Assembly (NCBI GenBank): GCA_015222965.1
Contig: JADFWF010000089.1
Location: 1 to 6,066 of the forward strand
Length of the DNA stretch: 6,066 nt
From: Pseudomonadota bacterium
GTDB lineage: Bacteria; Pseudomonadota; Gammaproteobacteria; SZUA-229
Direction of reading: 5' to 3'
Part shown: positions 5,414-6,066 of the stretch, piece after piece
Layout of the letters: each line of letters begins with the position of its first letter
How positions within the stretch are numbered: the first letter of the stretch is position 1
Notes under the pieces: model-generated
What the model saw: only the letters and a program-made list of their open reading frames with translations
Database searches by the model: none
What the model was told of the DNA's origin: nothing
Made by a program: the position numbers and the translations under genes

Positions 5414-6066
5414 ATGTCAATAAAAAGCAATAGTCTTATCGCTGTGGCTGCTATAGCAGCACTGTCTGCTGGTTTCTGGCTGTCAACGATACAACGTGAC
5501 GCAGAAGATAAAGCAGCGAGTGAAAAGGATAGCGCACTCGAACAAGCCAGAAAAAACTTTTCACCGATCCAGGGTGTCGTCATATCACCTGCACGTAAGA
5601 TAATAATACCTGCGCTGACAAAAGATAACGGTAAAACATTTACCATGGAAGATATAACAGGGCATTGGAGCCTGCTTTTTTTCGGCTATACCAATTGCCC
5701 AGATATCTGCCCGGTAACCATGGGCGTAGTCGCTCAGGCCAAAAAAACCGCTACTGCTATCAACCATATGTTTCCAGAGGTTATATTTATCTCTGTCGAT
5801 CCTGCGCGTGACAAGGCAGAAATGCTGGCTGAATATGTTCAGTATTTTGATAAAGATTTTATCGGAGTTACCGGTGATCAGGAGTTGATCAAAGCGCTGA
5901 CACTGCAGATGAGCGTGGTATCTATGAAGCTGCCGCCAACCAGTGAGTCAGATAATTATGTCGTAGACCACAGCTCGGCGCTGCTGCTGATTAATCCCGA
6001 AGGCAAACTTGCCGCCTTTTTTAACCCGCCACACGATGCAAAAACGATCTTGAAAGATTTCCAGAC
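5414..6066 (+). CDS. sco: SCO1/SenC family copper chaperone, 3'-partial
   Basis: Membrane-anchored periplasmic protein that delivers copper to, and reduces, the CuA site of oxidase subunit II. The frame opens at ATG 5414, directly after an in-frame TAG (5411-5413), and is open to the window end: 217 complete codons, probably lacking only a few C-terminal residues. An N-terminal helix at about 8-24 has no lipobox cysteine. The thioredoxin-fold core contains FGYTNCPDICPVT (90-102) with metal ligands Cys95 and Cys99, VIFISVDPARD (123-133), and VVDHSSALLLINPEGKLAAF (183-202) with the third ligand His186. All three copper ligands are present, so this is a canonical SCO, unlike the SCO-like protein at 3809-4438. 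No strong Shine-Dalgarno is seen. It is likely co-transcribed with cyoE. Confidence 0.95.
   Translation, partial: MSIKSNSLIAVAAIAALSAGFWLSTIQRDAEDKAASEKDSALEQARKNFSPIQGVVISPARKIIIPALTKDNGKTFTMEDITGHWSLLFFGYTNCPDICPVTMGVVAQAKKTATAINHMFPEVIFISVDPARDKAEMLAEYVQYFDKDFIGVTGDQELIKALTLQMSVVSMKLPPTSESDNYVVDHSSALLLINPEGKLAAFFNPPHDAKTILKDFQ

Noticed and set aside
5383..5767. Minus-strand open frames over the SCO gene
   Set aside because: The plus strand encodes an unmistakable SCO with CX3C and the DHS motif. The reverse frames are shadows.
1..6066. Mobile element, defence system, CRISPR array or RNA gene
   Set aside because: Apart from the three palindromes, every region is explained by oxidase structural or assembly genes. 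No transposase, spaced repeats or tRNA/rRNA-like structure was seen.

Overview
The window is a cytochrome c oxidase (complex IV, aa3/CuA type) structural and assembly locus from what is most likely a gammaproteobacterium with moderate GC content. The evidence is the gene order ctaD - ctaG (Cox11) - ctaE - a small divergent two-helix membrane protein - SURF1 - a small anchored thioredoxin-like protein - cyoE/ctaB - SCO, which is the layout I know from Pseudomonas, Shewanella and Legionella-type genomes. Intergenic palindromes of the gammaproteobacterial REP/MITE style support this. I cannot name the genus.

Layout. Bases 1-1065 are the C-terminal two thirds of subunit I (ctaD, cut by the window start). 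A 96-bp gap holding a long REP-like hairpin follows, then the CuB copper chaperone ctaG (1162-1749) and subunit III ctaE (1770-2648). A 108-bp gap between convergent genes holds a second, unrelated long hairpin. On the minus strand, 2757-2963 encodes a 68-residue DUF2909-like protein, whose 3' end contains a perfect 13-bp inverted repeat. A 64-bp spacer, 75% AT, separates it from a tight plus-strand run: SURF1 (3028-3816), the SCO-like anchored protein (3809-4438, 8-nt overlap), cyoE (4445-5386, 6-nt gap) and a SCO/SenC copper chaperone (from 5414, running off the window end). No stretch over about 110 bp lacks a gene.

How they work together. CtaD and CtaE are two of the three core oxidase subunits; subunit II would lie upstream. 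CtaG delivers copper to CuB in CtaD, SCO serves CuA in subunit II, CyoE farnesylates heme B to heme O, and SURF1 helps insert heme A. The DUF2909-like protein and the SCO-like anchored protein are conserved but poorly understood neighbours.

No wholly new system is visible. The most interesting points are: heme A synthase (ctaA/COX15), which usually sits between the anchored protein and cyoE, is absent from that position; this SURF1 has Asn where the family normally has its conserved C-terminal His; the anchored protein has an SCO-like CX3C pair but lacks the SCO copper-binding His; and three strong palindromes occupy the two gene junctions of the locus.
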